The position numbers and the translations under genes are program-made. 64,000 nucleotides of DNA. It comes from Streptomyces abyssalis. GTDB taxonomy: Bacteria > Actinomycetota > Actinomycetes > Streptomycetales > Streptomycetaceae. The notes under the pieces were generated by a model that had not been told where the DNA came from, ran no database searches, and was given only the letters and a program-made list of their open reading frames with translations. Position 1 is the stretch's first letter; each line of letters starts with the position of its first letter. Below, piece by piece: positions 55,405 to 63,926 of this stretch. The stretch covers positions 1,543,045-1,607,044 of the forward strand of contig NZ_LJGT01000041.1 in the NCBI RefSeq assembly GCF_001751365.1, written 5' to 3'.

Positions 55405-56616
55405 ATGAATACGACCGATGCCAGTCCTTCCCTGACTTCCGTCCCCGGACCGACGAATACCGCAACACGCAAGCAATGGCTCAGGAGGCGCCTGGAGAAA
55501 CTGATCGGAATCGCCGCCACCGAAGGCAACGATCTCCGTGTGCTGCGCAACGGCGACGAGATATTCCCGGCGATGCTGAAAGCCATCCGCGCCGCTCGAT
55601 ACACCATCGACATGATGACGTTCGTCTACTGGCGGGGCGATATCGCCCGCGAGTTCGCGGGCGCGCTCGCCGCCCGTGCCCGGGAGGGCGTACGAGTACG
55701 GCTGCTGCTCGACGGGTTCGGCAGCCGCCTCATAGAGCAGGACCTGCTCGACGACATGGCCGACGCCGGCGTCCGAGTCGTCTGGTTCCGCAAGCCGCTG
55801 TGGATCTCCCCGTTCAAGCAGAACCACCGCTGTCACCGCAAGGCTCTGGTGGTCGACGAACGGGTGGCCTTCACCGGCGGTGTCGGCATCGCCGAGGAGT
55901 GGTCCGGCAACGCCCGCAACGAGAACGAGTGGCGGGACACTCATATAGAGGTGCGGGGCCCGGCAGTCGACGGCATCGCGGCGGCTTTCGCCCAGAACTG
56001 GGCCGAAACGCATCACGAACTCTTCGACGACAGCGATCGTTTCATCGAGCACGACGTTCACGGGTCGTCAGTGGTGCAGGTGACCCGCGGTTCCGCCAGT
56101 TTCGGCTGGCAGGACATGCAGACGCTGATTCATGTGGTCCTTGAGACGGCTCAGGAGCATGTCCGCCTCGCCACCGCCTACTTCGCACCGGACGAGCACT
56201 TCATCGGTCTTCTGTGCCGCGCGGCTCGTCGGGGCGTGACGGTGGAGGTGCTGGCGCCGGGGCGCTGCACCGACAAACGTGTGTGCCGGATCGCGGGACA
56301 ACGGCACTACTCCGCGCTCCTGGACGCCGGAGTCGAGATCCGCGAGTACCAGCCGACCATGTTCCACGCCAAGATCATGACGATCGACGGGGTGGCCGCC
56401 CTGATCGGCTCGACCAACTTCAACCGCCGCTCTCTGGACCACGACGAGGAGGTGATGCTCACGGTGCTGGACGAGGACTTCACCGCCACCCTCGACCGTC
56501 AGTTCGCCGAGGACATGCAGGTGAGCCGTGTGGTCGATCCCGTACGGTGGGAGCGAAGGGCCTTCGCACAGCGCGCACTTGAGACTTCGGTCCGCCCGAT
56601 CCGCCGTTTCCTGTGA
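55405..56616 (+). CDS. phospholipase D / cardiolipin synthase family protein
   Basis: 403 residues with two HKD motifs. The first is HRKALVVDERVAFTGGVGIA near residue 146, the second HAKIMTIDGVAALIGSTNFN near 325. RRLEKLIGIAATEGNDLRVL and YTIDMMTFVYWRGDI are typical of the soluble cardiolipin-synthase branch. There is no long hydrophobic N-terminus, so it is peripheral at most. Likely phosphatidyl transfer or hydrolysis. Divergent from the FUSC-type gene. Confidence 0.88.
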   Translation: MNTTDASPSLTSVPGPTNTATRKQWLRRRLEKLIGIAATEGNDLRVLRNGDEIFPAMLKAIRAARYTIDMMTFVYWRGDIAREFAGALAARAREGVRVRLLLDGFGSRLIEQDLLDDMADAGVRVVWFRKPLWISPFKQNHRCHRKALVVDERVAFTGGVGIAEEWSGNARNENEWRDTHIEVRGPAVDGIAAAFAQNWAETHHELFDDSDRFIEHDVHGSSVVQVTRGSASFGWQDMQTLIHVVLETAQEHVRLATAYFAPDEHFIGLLCRAARRGVTVEVLAPGRCTDKRVCRIAGQRHYSALLDAGVEIREYQPTMFHAKIMTIDGVAALIGSTNFNRRSLDHDEEVMLTVLDEDFTATLDRQFAEDMQVSRVVDPVRWERRAFAQRALETSVRPIRRFL

Positions 56617-56635
56617 GGGCTCGCGGCGGCACGCG

Positions 56636-56830
56636 TCAGACCGCGAACTCCACGAACGACGACCAGGCATCGGCACCGAAGGAGAGCGTGGGCCCGAAGG
56701 TGACCTTCGAGTCCCGTACGTGGACGGTCCCTGGGCATGCGGCGATTTCGAGGCAGTCGCCGCCCTCCCCGTCGCTGTAGCTGCTCTTGAACCAGCTCAA
56801 CTCACCAGTCGTGAACTCGTCAGTGCTCAC
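56636..56830 (-). CDS. DUF397 protein
   Basis: 64 residues covering one DUF397 domain: GELSWFKSSYSDGEGGDCLE, VHVRDSKVTFGPTLSFGADA, WSSFVEFAV. Its start overlaps the XRE gene stop (GTGA), the usual pairing in which the small acidic protein acts with the Scr1-type regulator. Confidence 0.9.
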   Translation of the reverse strand: MSTDEFTTGELSWFKSSYSDGEGGDCLEIAACPGTVHVRDSKVTFGPTLSFGADAWSSFVEFAV

Positions 56831-57651
56831 AGTTCCCCTAGTCGCTTCTCGATGAAGGCCAGTGACTCACGTGGAGTGAGTGCTTGCGCACGGATGATTC
56901 CATGCCGGGCGGCGATCGAGCGGACTTCCTCTCGGGCCGAGGCAGTTGTGCTGCGGCCTTGCGCCTCCATGTAGGCGACCTGCTCGCCTCCCTTAGGGCT
57001 GAGCAGTTTGAAGGGGCCGCCCAGACCTGCGTGGTCCTCCCTGCCGCACGGCATGACCTGGATTTCCACATTGCGCTTCGCGCCGACGAGGAGCAAGTGC
57101 TCCAACTGGCCGCGTAGTACGGGACTTCCGCCGAGCGGCCGCCGGAGAACCGGCTCCTCGATGACGAAGCTCAGCGTGGGCGCAGGGCGCCGCTCGAAAA
57201 TCTCCTGGCGCGCCATACGGGCCGCGAGCCTTTGCTCGACGGTGTCCTCGTCGAGCAGCGGGCGGCGCATGCTGAAGACCGCGCGGGCGTAATCCTCGGT
57301 CTGCAAGAGCCCGTTGATGATGTGGGTGTCGTAAACGTGCAGCTCCACCGCCTCCGCCTCCAGCCGCGCCGCGTCGCGGAAGAACGCCGGGTAGCGCGCC
57401 CGCGCGACCTCCTCCTTCATCGCGCTGAGGAGGCCGCCCGCCTCCAGCACGCGGTCCGCCGCGTCGATCATCTCCGGCTTCGGGATGCGGCGTCCCCGCT
57501 CCACCGAGGCGACGTGGTCCGCGCCGTACCCGATGCGCGAGCCGAGCTCCGCCTGGGTCAACTCGGCGCGCTCCCGCAGGAGTTTGAGCTGTCTGCCGAA
57601 GCACTTGAGGAAGGCGCCCGAGCCCTCACCGTCCGCTCCCTGGGTGGTCAT
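56827..57651 (-). CDS. XRE family regulator with DUF5753 (Scr1 type)
   Basis: 274 residues. The helix-turn-helix covers about 18-72 (LLRERAELTQAELGSRIGYG, ADHVASVERGRRIPKPEMID). From residue 95 the DUF5753 effector/partner domain: YDTHIINGLLQTEDYARAVF, LAARMARQEIFERRPAPTLS, FVIEEPVLRRPLGG and the end LTPRESLAFIEKRLGEL. Intact version of the truncated gene at 30627-31085. Divergent from an ATP-binding anti-sigma-like gene, with which it probably forms a regulatory set. Confidence 0.9.
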   Translation of the reverse strand: MTTQGADGEGSGAFLKCFGRQLKLLRERAELTQAELGSRIGYGADHVASVERGRRIPKPEMIDAADRVLEAGGLLSAMKEEVARARYPAFFRDAARLEAEAVELHVYDTHIINGLLQTEDYARAVFSMRRPLLDEDTVEQRLAARMARQEIFERRPAPTLSFVIEEPVLRRPLGGSPVLRGQLEHLLLVGAKRNVEIQVMPCGREDHAGLGGPFKLLSPKGGEQVAYMEAQGRSTTASAREEVRSIAARHGIIRAQALTPRESLAFIEKRLGEL

Positions 57652-57796
57652 ATTCCGTACCTCCGCACCGCCTCGTGGCCCTCACGGCGGGTAACGACGG
57701 TCAGACCGGTCAGTGCGCGCGCCGCACCGGTACAGCCGGTCTCCGTACCCCGTGATCTGCTGGTCACAGTAGGTGCGGGCGGACAGGCTCGGAGGC

Positions 57797-58333
57797 ATGT
57801 CCGATGAATTTCACGAAGCAAGTCCCGCCGTCGGCACGGAGGTTGAGCCTCAGCTTGCACAGTCCGTCACCGTGGCCGCTCCCAGGTTCGCCATGCGGTT
57901 CACGTCCACTCCGCGCGGAGCCCGTCTCGCGCGGCGTCTTGTCGCGCGGCGGCTGGCCGACTGGGGCCATCCGTACGGATCGGAGACCAACGAGACCATG
58001 ACCCTCATCGCCGGCGAGCTCGCCGCCAACGCCGTACGGCACGGGCACGTCCCCGGGCGCGACTTCCGGCTCGCCCTGACGGCGGCGCCCGATGTGCTGC
58101 GTATCGAAGTCACGGACACACGGGGCGAGTTGCGGCCGGCGTGCAGGGTGACCGGGCCGGACGCGGAGAGCGGTCGCGGTCTGCTGCTCGTCTCGCAGCT
58201 CGCGGAGCGCTGGGCCGTGACCACCGCGGGGCCGACGCACCCGGGTAAGACGGTCTGGGCCGAAGTGCCGACCGCTCCGGCCCCACCCCGTGCCCGCCCG
58301 GACCAGGCAGCGGCTCCTTCCGGACCCCGGTGA
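57797..58333 (+). CDS. anti-sigma-like ATP-binding protein (RsbW/HATPase_c type)
   Basis: 178 residues. The single ATPase domain has N-box LIAGELAANAVRHGHVPGRD near residue 75, then IEVTDTRGELRP as G1 and AESGRGLLLVSQLAERWAV as G2. No kinase features. These proteins bind or phosphorylate regulators and often sit beside XRE/DUF397 pairs in Streptomyces. The ATG at 57797 has GGAGG very close (one base), and a GTG at 57773 is an alternative. Its stop overlaps a small downstream frame. Confidence 0.85.
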   Translation: MSDEFHEASPAVGTEVEPQLAQSVTVAAPRFAMRFTSTPRGARLARRLVARRLADWGHPYGSETNETMTLIAGELAANAVRHGHVPGRDFRLALTAAPDVLRIEVTDTRGELRPACRVTGPDAESGRGLLLVSQLAERWAVTTAGPTHPGKTVWAEVPTAPAPPRARPDQAAAPSGPR

Positions 58334-58467
58334 CGGCGGGGACCGGCGGTGAGCTGGATGAGCTCGTCACCGACTTCGACGAGGCTCACGGTCCGGCCGA
58401 TCCGGAAGCCGTGGCGGCGAAGCGTCGTTCCCTTCTCATGCCGCCCGCAGGTCGCCCGCACCCTTAA
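58330..58467 (+). CDS. possible 45-residue coupled small protein
   Basis: GTG overlapping the ATPase stop (GTGA) opens 45 codons: GELDELVTDFDEAHGPADPE, then AVAAKRRSLLMPPAGR, stop TAA at 58465. The segment resembles the C-terminal helix of small antitoxin-like proteins (E-x-HG-x-x-DP-x-x-V-x-x-x-R). No toxin gene follows. It may be a remnant or a genuine small partner. Confidence 0.35.
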   Translation: MTAGTGGELDELVTDFDEAHGPADPEAVAAKRRSLLMPPAGRPHP

Positions 58468-58609
58468 GGCGGAGCGGTATGCCGCGTGGCCCCCAAGCGC
58501 GAATGTCGCTTGTCGCCGCGGGCACCCTGCGGCACAGTGCTGCGGATGAGCGTGCGACGCATCGTGACGGACCTGCCCGGCCGGGCACCGGCGGAGAGCT
58601 GAGCGGGCG

Positions 58610-59665
58610 GTGAGCAGCGACCTGGTCGTCGTCGGCGGCGGCATCCTCGGCGCCTCCGTGGCCTATCACGCCGCCCGGGCCGGTGCCGCCGTGACTCTCG
58701 TCGACGCGGGGCGGCCGGGCGGCGGCGTGACGGCGGACTCGTTCGCCTGGATCGGAGGGCCCGGCGTACGCACCGGTCCGGCCGCCGCGCTGCGGGCGAC
58801 CGCCACGCAGGAGTACCGCCGGGTCGAGGCCGAACTGCCGGGACTCCCGGTGACCTGGTCCGGCTCTCTGTCCTGGGGTGCGGCGGACGCGCAGCCGGAG
58901 GCGGGGCCCGGGCAGGAGATCGTGGACGCGGCCACCGTGGCGACGCTCGAACCCGCCCTGCGGCAGCCCCCGGAGTGGGCCGTCTGGGCACCCGGTGACG
59001 CCGCCGTCGACCCGGTGGGCGCGACCGAGCACCTGGTCGCGGGTGCCCGCGCCCACGGCGCCCGGGTCCGCCCGGACACCCAGGTCACCTCGGTCAGCCG
59101 GGACGCCGCGGGCCGGGTCGCCGGGGTCGAGACGGCCGAAGGGTCCCTCTCCGCTGCGACCGTGGTGCTCGCGGCCGGGGTGGCGACGGCCGCGCTGGGC
59201 GCGTCGCTCGGCGTACGCGTCCCGGTCGGCCCGTCGCCGGCGACGCTCTTCCGGTTCAGCGCTCCGGCCGGACTGGTCCGCACCGTGGTCAACAACCGGG
59301 ACTTCGACCTCCGGCAGGTCGCCGGGGATGAGCTGCTCGCCGCCGCGGACTCGCCCGTACGGACTCTCGCCGCCGTCCGGTCCACCTTCCGCGGCGCCGC
59401 GGACGTCGAACTGCTCAGCACCCGGGTCGGCGTACGCCCCATGCCGGCCGACGGCGAGCCGATCGTAGGCCCGGTCGTCGAGGTGCCCGGCCTCTACGTG
59501 GCGGTGCTGCACGCTGCGGTCACGCTCGCCCCGGCCGTGGGCCGCCTGGTCGCGCGGGAGCTGGTCGACGGCACCGTGGAGCCGGTGCTGGCGGACTGCC
59601 GCCTCGGCCGCTTCCAGGGCGGGACTTCAACCACCGCGTCGCCGGGCTCCGAACGGCACACCTAG
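58610..59665 (+). CDS. FAD-dependent oxidoreductase (DAO family)
   Basis: 351 residues. FAD-binding LVVVGGGILGASVAYHAARA at residues 5-24, with ATVVLAAGVATAALGASLG in the middle and the C-terminal RVGVRPMPADGEPIVGPV segment typical of glycine/D-amino acid oxidase-like enzymes. Substrate unknown. The GTG at 58610 fits; no strong ribosome site. It appears to be monocistronic. Confidence 0.85.
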   Translation: MSSDLVVVGGGILGASVAYHAARAGAAVTLVDAGRPGGGVTADSFAWIGGPGVRTGPAAALRATATQEYRRVEAELPGLPVTWSGSLSWGAADAQPEAGPGQEIVDAATVATLEPALRQPPEWAVWAPGDAAVDPVGATEHLVAGARAHGARVRPDTQVTSVSRDAAGRVAGVETAEGSLSAATVVLAAGVATAALGASLGVRVPVGPSPATLFRFSAPAGLVRTVVNNRDFDLRQVAGDELLAAADSPVRTLAAVRSTFRGAADVELLSTRVGVRPMPADGEPIVGPVVEVPGLYVAVLHAAVTLAPAVGRLVARELVDGTVEPVLADCRLGRFQGGTSTTASPGSERHT

Positions 59666-59793
59666 GGCGACCCGCATATCGCCCCCATTCCGGCCGTGTG
59701 ACCTTGATCCGCCCTCCGGCTACTGACAGCGTCCTGCTCACGGGCCGAAGTGGCCGTGGCGTGCGTCGAGTTCGAGGAAGCCGGTGATCAGCC

Positions 59794-60030
59794 GTGACCG
59801 ACCAGGCAGGTGTGTGGGAGCTGCGGCTGGGCGTGTACGCCACGCATGCGCAGGCAGAGCAGATCAAGGAACAGATCACCAGGCTGCTCTGCCCTGACCC
59901 CGAACACGCGCCGCCGTGCCCGATCCCGTGGTCCGCGCTCCTGCTCCACGAGTCGGATCTGGAGGACGCCGACACCTATCCCGAGCTCGTCGAGCAGGCC
60001 CGGATCGAGAGGCGGCAGCGCGGTGGTTGA
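59794..60030 (+). CDS. small conserved-type protein of unknown function
   Basis: 78 residues from a GTG: WELRLGVYATHAQAEQIKEQ, ITRLLCPDPEHAPPCPIPWS, LEDADTYPELVEQARIE. Soluble, mixed alpha/beta, with a CPDPEHAPPCPIPW stretch that might bind metal. It is upstream of a methyltransferase remnant and an ABC system on the same strand. Confidence 0.6.
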   Translation: MTDQAGVWELRLGVYATHAQAEQIKEQITRLLCPDPEHAPPCPIPWSALLLHESDLEDADTYPELVEQARIERRQRGG

Positions 60031-60264
60031 CCGGCTTCCTGCCGTGCGCCTGGAGGCACGGGCGCGGCGGCACGTACCTTCCTGGTCCAGGGTGCGGCGA
60101 CACTGACCGCGTTTCACGAGACAGCCACCTGGGCGACGCTGCCGGAGATCCGGCTGATGACGCGGCTGACCGGCTTGGAGGTGGTGGGCGTCAACGGGAC
60201 GTACGCGGGCGAGGACTACGGCACAAGCTCGCGGGAGATGCTTGTGGTTCTGGAGCGGAAGTGA
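60031..60264 (+). pseudogene. C-terminal remnant of a SAM-dependent methyltransferase
   Basis: In the frame continuing past the previous stop, from about 60070, the codons read ATLTAFHETATWATLPEIRL, MTRLTGLEVVGVNGTYAGED, YGTSSREMLVVLERK and stop at 60262-60264. This matches the last 60 residues of class I methyltransferases; the SAM-binding part is absent. Its stop still overlaps the ABC ATPase GTG, suggesting the original gene was co-translated with it. Confidence 0.6.
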
Positions 60265-60893
60265 GCGGAGTTCCTGTGATTGCGGCAGACCGCGCGACGG
60301 TCACGCTCGGCGAGACCACGCTGCTCGCGGCCACGACGTTCACGGTGATGCCGGGCGAGTTGTGGGGTGTCACCGGCAGCAACGGTTCGGGGAAGACCAC
60401 CCTCCTGCGTGCCTTCCTCGGCAGCCGGAGCCTGACGGACGGTTCGTGCTCGGTGGGAGGCGAACCGGTCGACATGGCGAAGCCCGCCCACCGGCGTCTG
60501 GTGGCTTCGCTCGTCGAACCGATCCCCGTCGCCCGGGACATGACGCTGCGGGAGCAGGTGACGCTGGTCGCCGCTTCCTGGTATGGCAACGCACCTGAAG
60601 CAGCCGAGCACGCGGGCCGGATCATCGAGCAGCTGGGGCTGGCCTCGCTGGGTGAACGCTTTCCCCATCAGGTCTCGTCCGGGCAGGCGCAACTCTTCAG
60701 CCTCGCACTGACGTTCGTGCGTCCTGCCGGTGTCGTCCTGCTCGACGAACCCGAGCGGCACCTCGACGATCACCGGATCGATCTGGTGGCCGGCCTGCTC
60801 ACCGAGCGGGCGAGGGAGGGTACGGCGTTCCTGATCGCCACCCACGAGGCCGCTCTGGTGGAAGCGTGCGACGGCCGCGTGGAGTTGGGATGA
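60261..60893 (+). CDS. ABC transporter ATP-binding protein
   Basis: 210 residues. Walker A GSNGSGKTTLLRAFLGS near residue 40, a variant signature VSSGQAQLFSLAL near 134 and Walker B GVVLLDEPERHLDDHRIDL. It is short, a bare nucleotide-binding domain. GTG start overlaps the methyltransferase remnant stop; its own stop overlaps the membrane protein start (ATGA). Substrate unknown. Confidence 0.85.
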   Translation: MSGVPVIAADRATVTLGETTLLAATTFTVMPGELWGVTGSNGSGKTTLLRAFLGSRSLTDGSCSVGGEPVDMAKPAHRRLVASLVEPIPVARDMTLREQVTLVAASWYGNAPEAAEHAGRIIEQLGLASLGERFPHQVSSGQAQLFSLALTFVRPAGVVLLDEPERHLDDHRIDLVAGLLTERAREGTAFLIATHEAALVEACDGRVELG

Positions 60894-62437
60894 CGGCGGA
60901 CAGCATCACGGTGCCGGAGACCGATGACGGAATCCGCGTCAGCGCCGTATGGCACCGGTACGCGCGCCGCGGCGACCGGGCCACGGTGCGGGGCCGCGCG
61001 TACACCGTCTATCTCATCGCTCTGTTCGTCCTCATCTATCTGGTACCGGTCGTCTACACCGCCAGTACGTCGCCGGCGCTGATCGCCGTGGGATCTCCCG
61101 CCGGGGCGGCACCCGCCGCCTGGGCGATCGCGGTGACGGTGTGCTGGGGTGCCCAGCTCGCCGGCCGGTTCTGGGGGCCGCTGGTGATCCAGCCCTTCCT
61201 GCTGCACGTGTTCACGTCCACCGACATCCCTCCGGCGTCCTACCTCGGCACGATCGCCCGGCGCCGGCTGGCGTACGTGAGCACGGCCGTACTGCTGTCG
61301 GCGTGCACCGCGACGTACCTGACGACCGACCTGTACCGCGAACTCGGCCTGGCGTTGCAGGGTCTCGCGGCAGCGGCGGGGCTCAGCGCACTCGCGGCGG
61401 TGGCCTGGCTGTGGGGTCAGGTCCGAGCGGTGCCGGGCAATGTGCTGCTGGCCTCCGCCGCGGGTGCCGTGGCGCTCGCCGTGACCGTGATCGGCCGAGT
61501 CGCCCCGGGCGGCGGGGGCGGGCTGTGGCTCGTCGCCGGCGTGCTGGCGGCCGGGGCCGCCGTGATCGGGCGGACGGCCTTCCGGTCGATCCCGGCCATC
61601 GACCTCGCCAGACTCGCACGCGAGTCGGCGCGCGCCTCCCAGGCGCAGACGTATGCGTTGACCGGTACGCTCCACCACGCGCTCGACCTCTACCGGCCCG
61701 AGCCCCGCCGGTACACCTCGGCCCTGATCCGCACGGACGGCACCCTCCGCGGACATCTCACACAAGGCGCGATCCGAGCGCTCCGCACTCCCGGTCGCGC
61801 CGCCGCGGCCGTGGTGCTTCTGCTCGCCGGCGGCGCCGTGCTGACGCTCGGGGCGGCCGCCCAGGAGGGCCGGCCGGCTTTGGTGTCGTGGATGGCCGGG
61901 TCGGTCTGTGTGTACCTGGGGTCCGGGTGGGTGAGTGAGACCTGGCGCGGTCTGCGCGACGAGTTGACTCTGCCCCCGCTGTACGGCGAGCGGTGGGGCG
62001 GGGTGCTCGCCCGTACGCTGGCGTGGCCCGTACTCGCCGTCACCGCCGGCACGTGCGCCGGAAGCGGTCTCGCGCTCACCACGCCGTGGTGGCCGCTTCA
62101 CGGCGAATCCGCGGCCGGCACGCTCCTGCTCCTCGCGGGATCGCTGGTGTTGGTGCTCGCAGCCAGGTTCCTGCGTGAGATGAAACTGGACCTGCCGCTC
62201 GAACTGCTCATGCCCATCGCTTCACCGCTCGGCGACCTCTCCGGACTGCGCATCGTGGCGTGGCAGTTCGACGGCCTCGTGGCCGTAGTGGCCGGGATCG
62301 GCCTGATCAGCGCCGTCCCGTCCGCGCCCGGCGCCACGGCGCTCGCCGTCGCCATCGCTGCCTGGTACGTCTGGTCAGGCCTGCGCCGCACAGGATGGGG
62401 CCACCGAGGTCTCCTCACCCGCCTCAGCCGCACCTGA
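60890..62437 (+). CDS. membrane component of the preceding ABC system
   Basis: 515 residues with about twelve hydrophobic helices in two halves separated by a cytosolic loop near residues 235-300 (ARLARESARASQAQTYALTG). LELLMPIASPLGDLSGLRIV near the end is distinctive of actinobacterial membrane proteins paired with small ABC ATPases. Role in export is inferred from the four-base overlap with the ATPase gene. Confidence 0.7.
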   Translation: MTADSITVPETDDGIRVSAVWHRYARRGDRATVRGRAYTVYLIALFVLIYLVPVVYTASTSPALIAVGSPAGAAPAAWAIAVTVCWGAQLAGRFWGPLVIQPFLLHVFTSTDIPPASYLGTIARRRLAYVSTAVLLSACTATYLTTDLYRELGLALQGLAAAAGLSALAAVAWLWGQVRAVPGNVLLASAAGAVALAVTVIGRVAPGGGGGLWLVAGVLAAGAAVIGRTAFRSIPAIDLARLARESARASQAQTYALTGTLHHALDLYRPEPRRYTSALIRTDGTLRGHLTQGAIRALRTPGRAAAAVVLLLAGGAVLTLGAAAQEGRPALVSWMAGSVCVYLGSGWVSETWRGLRDELTLPPLYGERWGGVLARTLAWPVLAVTAGTCAGSGLALTTPWWPLHGESAAGTLLLLAGSLVLVLAARFLREMKLDLPLELLMPIASPLGDLSGLRIVAWQFDGLVAVVAGIGLISAVPSAPGATALAVAIAAWYVWSGLRRTGWGHRGLLTRLSRT

Positions 62438-62802
62438 GCCGGCGACGGCCGGCGGCCTCGGTGGGGCCCGTCAACTGCCCGCCGTCCGACGCGTGTTGAG
62501 CCGGGGCATCGCGCGCAGTGCCCAGGCAGCCACGGATGCGAGGTAGTTGGTGAGGGCACACACTCTTCTCAGGCGTCCGCTTCTCCCCTTATGGGATGGA
62601 TCAAAGTGACATTTCGTCTCGCCGAGGATCTTTCACTTTTTCAACTTTGAAGCAGCATCTTGCGTGGGCCGGAGGGCTCGGCAAATATTCGCCTCAGCGC
62701 TTGTCAGGGACACGGCGGGTAGGCCCGTCGTGGGTGTCCGGCTGCGCCCAACGGGCCCACCACCCCAAGGGCCCCCCGTTCTCCAAACTGGAGGAAATTT
62801 CA
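62438..62802. other. 365-base upstream region of the secreted protease
   Basis: AT-rich stretch at about 62580-62660 contains the palindrome TTCAA-CT-TTGAA (62640-62651) and probably the promoter. A longer in-frame start upstream lacks coding bias. Nothing else recognised. Confidence 0.5.
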
Positions 62803-63705
62803 GTGAGAATCACGCGAACCACCCCCCATCGCACCCTTGCGAGACGCGTGCGCCTCATAGCAGTAACGTCCGGTCTCGCCACCGCGGCCGCGATCGCCCT
62901 CCCGGCGAGCGGCGCCACGGCGGCCGAGCCCGCTCCCACGAAGTTCAGCGCCGCGGCGCTGAGCGACGCGTCCGACGCGCTGCGCAGCGCGCACGTCGGC
63001 GGCGCCGCCTGGTACACCGACAAGAAGGCCGACAAGGTCGTCGTCACGGTCGACAGCACGGTCTCCAAGGCGGACCTCGCGAAGATCAAGAAGGAGGCCG
63101 GCCGCAACGCCGGTGCCCTCGAGATCAACCGCACCGACGGCAAGTTCGAGAAGTACATCGCCGGCGGCGAGGCCATCACGACGGGCGGCGCCCGTTGCTC
63201 GCTCGGCTTCAACGTGCAGGACGGTGCCGGCACCAAGTTCGCCCTGACCGCCGGCCACTGCACCAACATCGGCAGCTCCTGGTCCATCGGCACCACTGTC
63301 GGCAGCAGCTTCCCCGGTAACGACTACGGCCTGATCCAGCACTCCGACCCGGGTGCCGCCGACGGACGTGTCTCCCTCTACAACGGCTCGTTCCAGGAGA
63401 TCACCGGTGCCGGTGACGCCTCCGTCGGGCAGTCCGTGCAGCGCAGTGGCAGCACCACGGGGCTGCACGGCGGCAGCGTGACGGGGCTGAACGCCACCGT
63501 CGACTACGGCCCCGACGGCATCGTCGAAGGCATGATCCAGACCGACGTCTGCGCCGAGCCCGGCGACAGCGGCGGCGCGCTCTTCTCCGGCGAGACCGCT
63601 CTCGGTCTGACCTCCGGCGGCAGCGGCAACTGCTCCTCCGGCGGCGTGACCTTCTACCAGCCCGTGCCCGAGGCGCTCGCCGCCTACGGCGTGAGCATCA
63701 TCTGA
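62803..63705 (+). CDS. streptogrisin-like secreted serine protease (S1E), pre-pro form
   Basis: 300 residues. Signal peptide about 1-43 (RRVRLIAVTSGLATAAAIAL, ASGATAA), then an alpha-lytic-type propeptide to about residue 115. The mature part starts near IAGGEAITTGGARCSLGFNV. The catalytic triad is His in ALTAGHCTN, Asp in GNDYGLIQH and Ser in EPGDSGGALF, with cysteines for the usual two or three disulphides. The GTG at 62803 follows GGAGG seven bases upstream. Extracellular protein degradation. Confidence 0.92.
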   Translation: MRITRTTPHRTLARRVRLIAVTSGLATAAAIALPASGATAAEPAPTKFSAAALSDASDALRSAHVGGAAWYTDKKADKVVVTVDSTVSKADLAKIKKEAGRNAGALEINRTDGKFEKYIAGGEAITTGGARCSLGFNVQDGAGTKFALTAGHCTNIGSSWSIGTTVGSSFPGNDYGLIQHSDPGAADGRVSLYNGSFQEITGAGDASVGQSVQRSGSTTGLHGGSVTGLNATVDYGPDGIVEGMIQTDVCAEPGDSGGALFSGETALGLTSGGSGNCSSGGVTFYQPVPEALAAYGVSII

Positions 63706-63751
63706 ACCCACCGTCAGCACGGCAGGGAGGCTCTCCCTGCGTGAGGTGACT

Positions 63752-63789
63752 GCCGGCCTGTGCGCCCCAGCGGGGGTGCGCAGGCCGGC
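63752..63789 (+). terminator. intrinsic terminator after the protease gene
   Basis: GCCGGCCTGTGCGCCCC (63752-63768) pairs with GGGGTGCGCAGGCCGGC (63773-63789), two G-T type mismatches, four-base loop. A smaller hairpin GCAGGGAG/CTCCCTGC (63722-63740) lies before it. Confidence 0.8.
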
Positions 63790-63843
63790 TGCTGTGTGTG
63801 CGGGGTGCGCGCGCAGGCGCGGGGTCGCCAGAAGGCGTCGGCG

Positions 63844-63899
63844 AGTAAGACGCCAGCGACGTAAGACGAGCTAAAGTAAGATCTAATCTACGTTAGATT
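63844..63899. promoter_or_regulatory. repeat-rich promoter region of the last gene
   Basis: GTAAGA occurs three times at 15-16 base spacing (about 63845, 63861, 63876), followed by the perfect palindrome AATCTA-CGT-TAGATT (63885-63899) and a further TAGATT-GAATCTA overlap. This AT-rich stretch contrasts with its surroundings and probably binds a regulator of the gene starting at 63927. Confidence 0.55.
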
Positions 63900-63926
63900 G
63901 AATCTACCTTTAGCCGGAGGCCCCGC

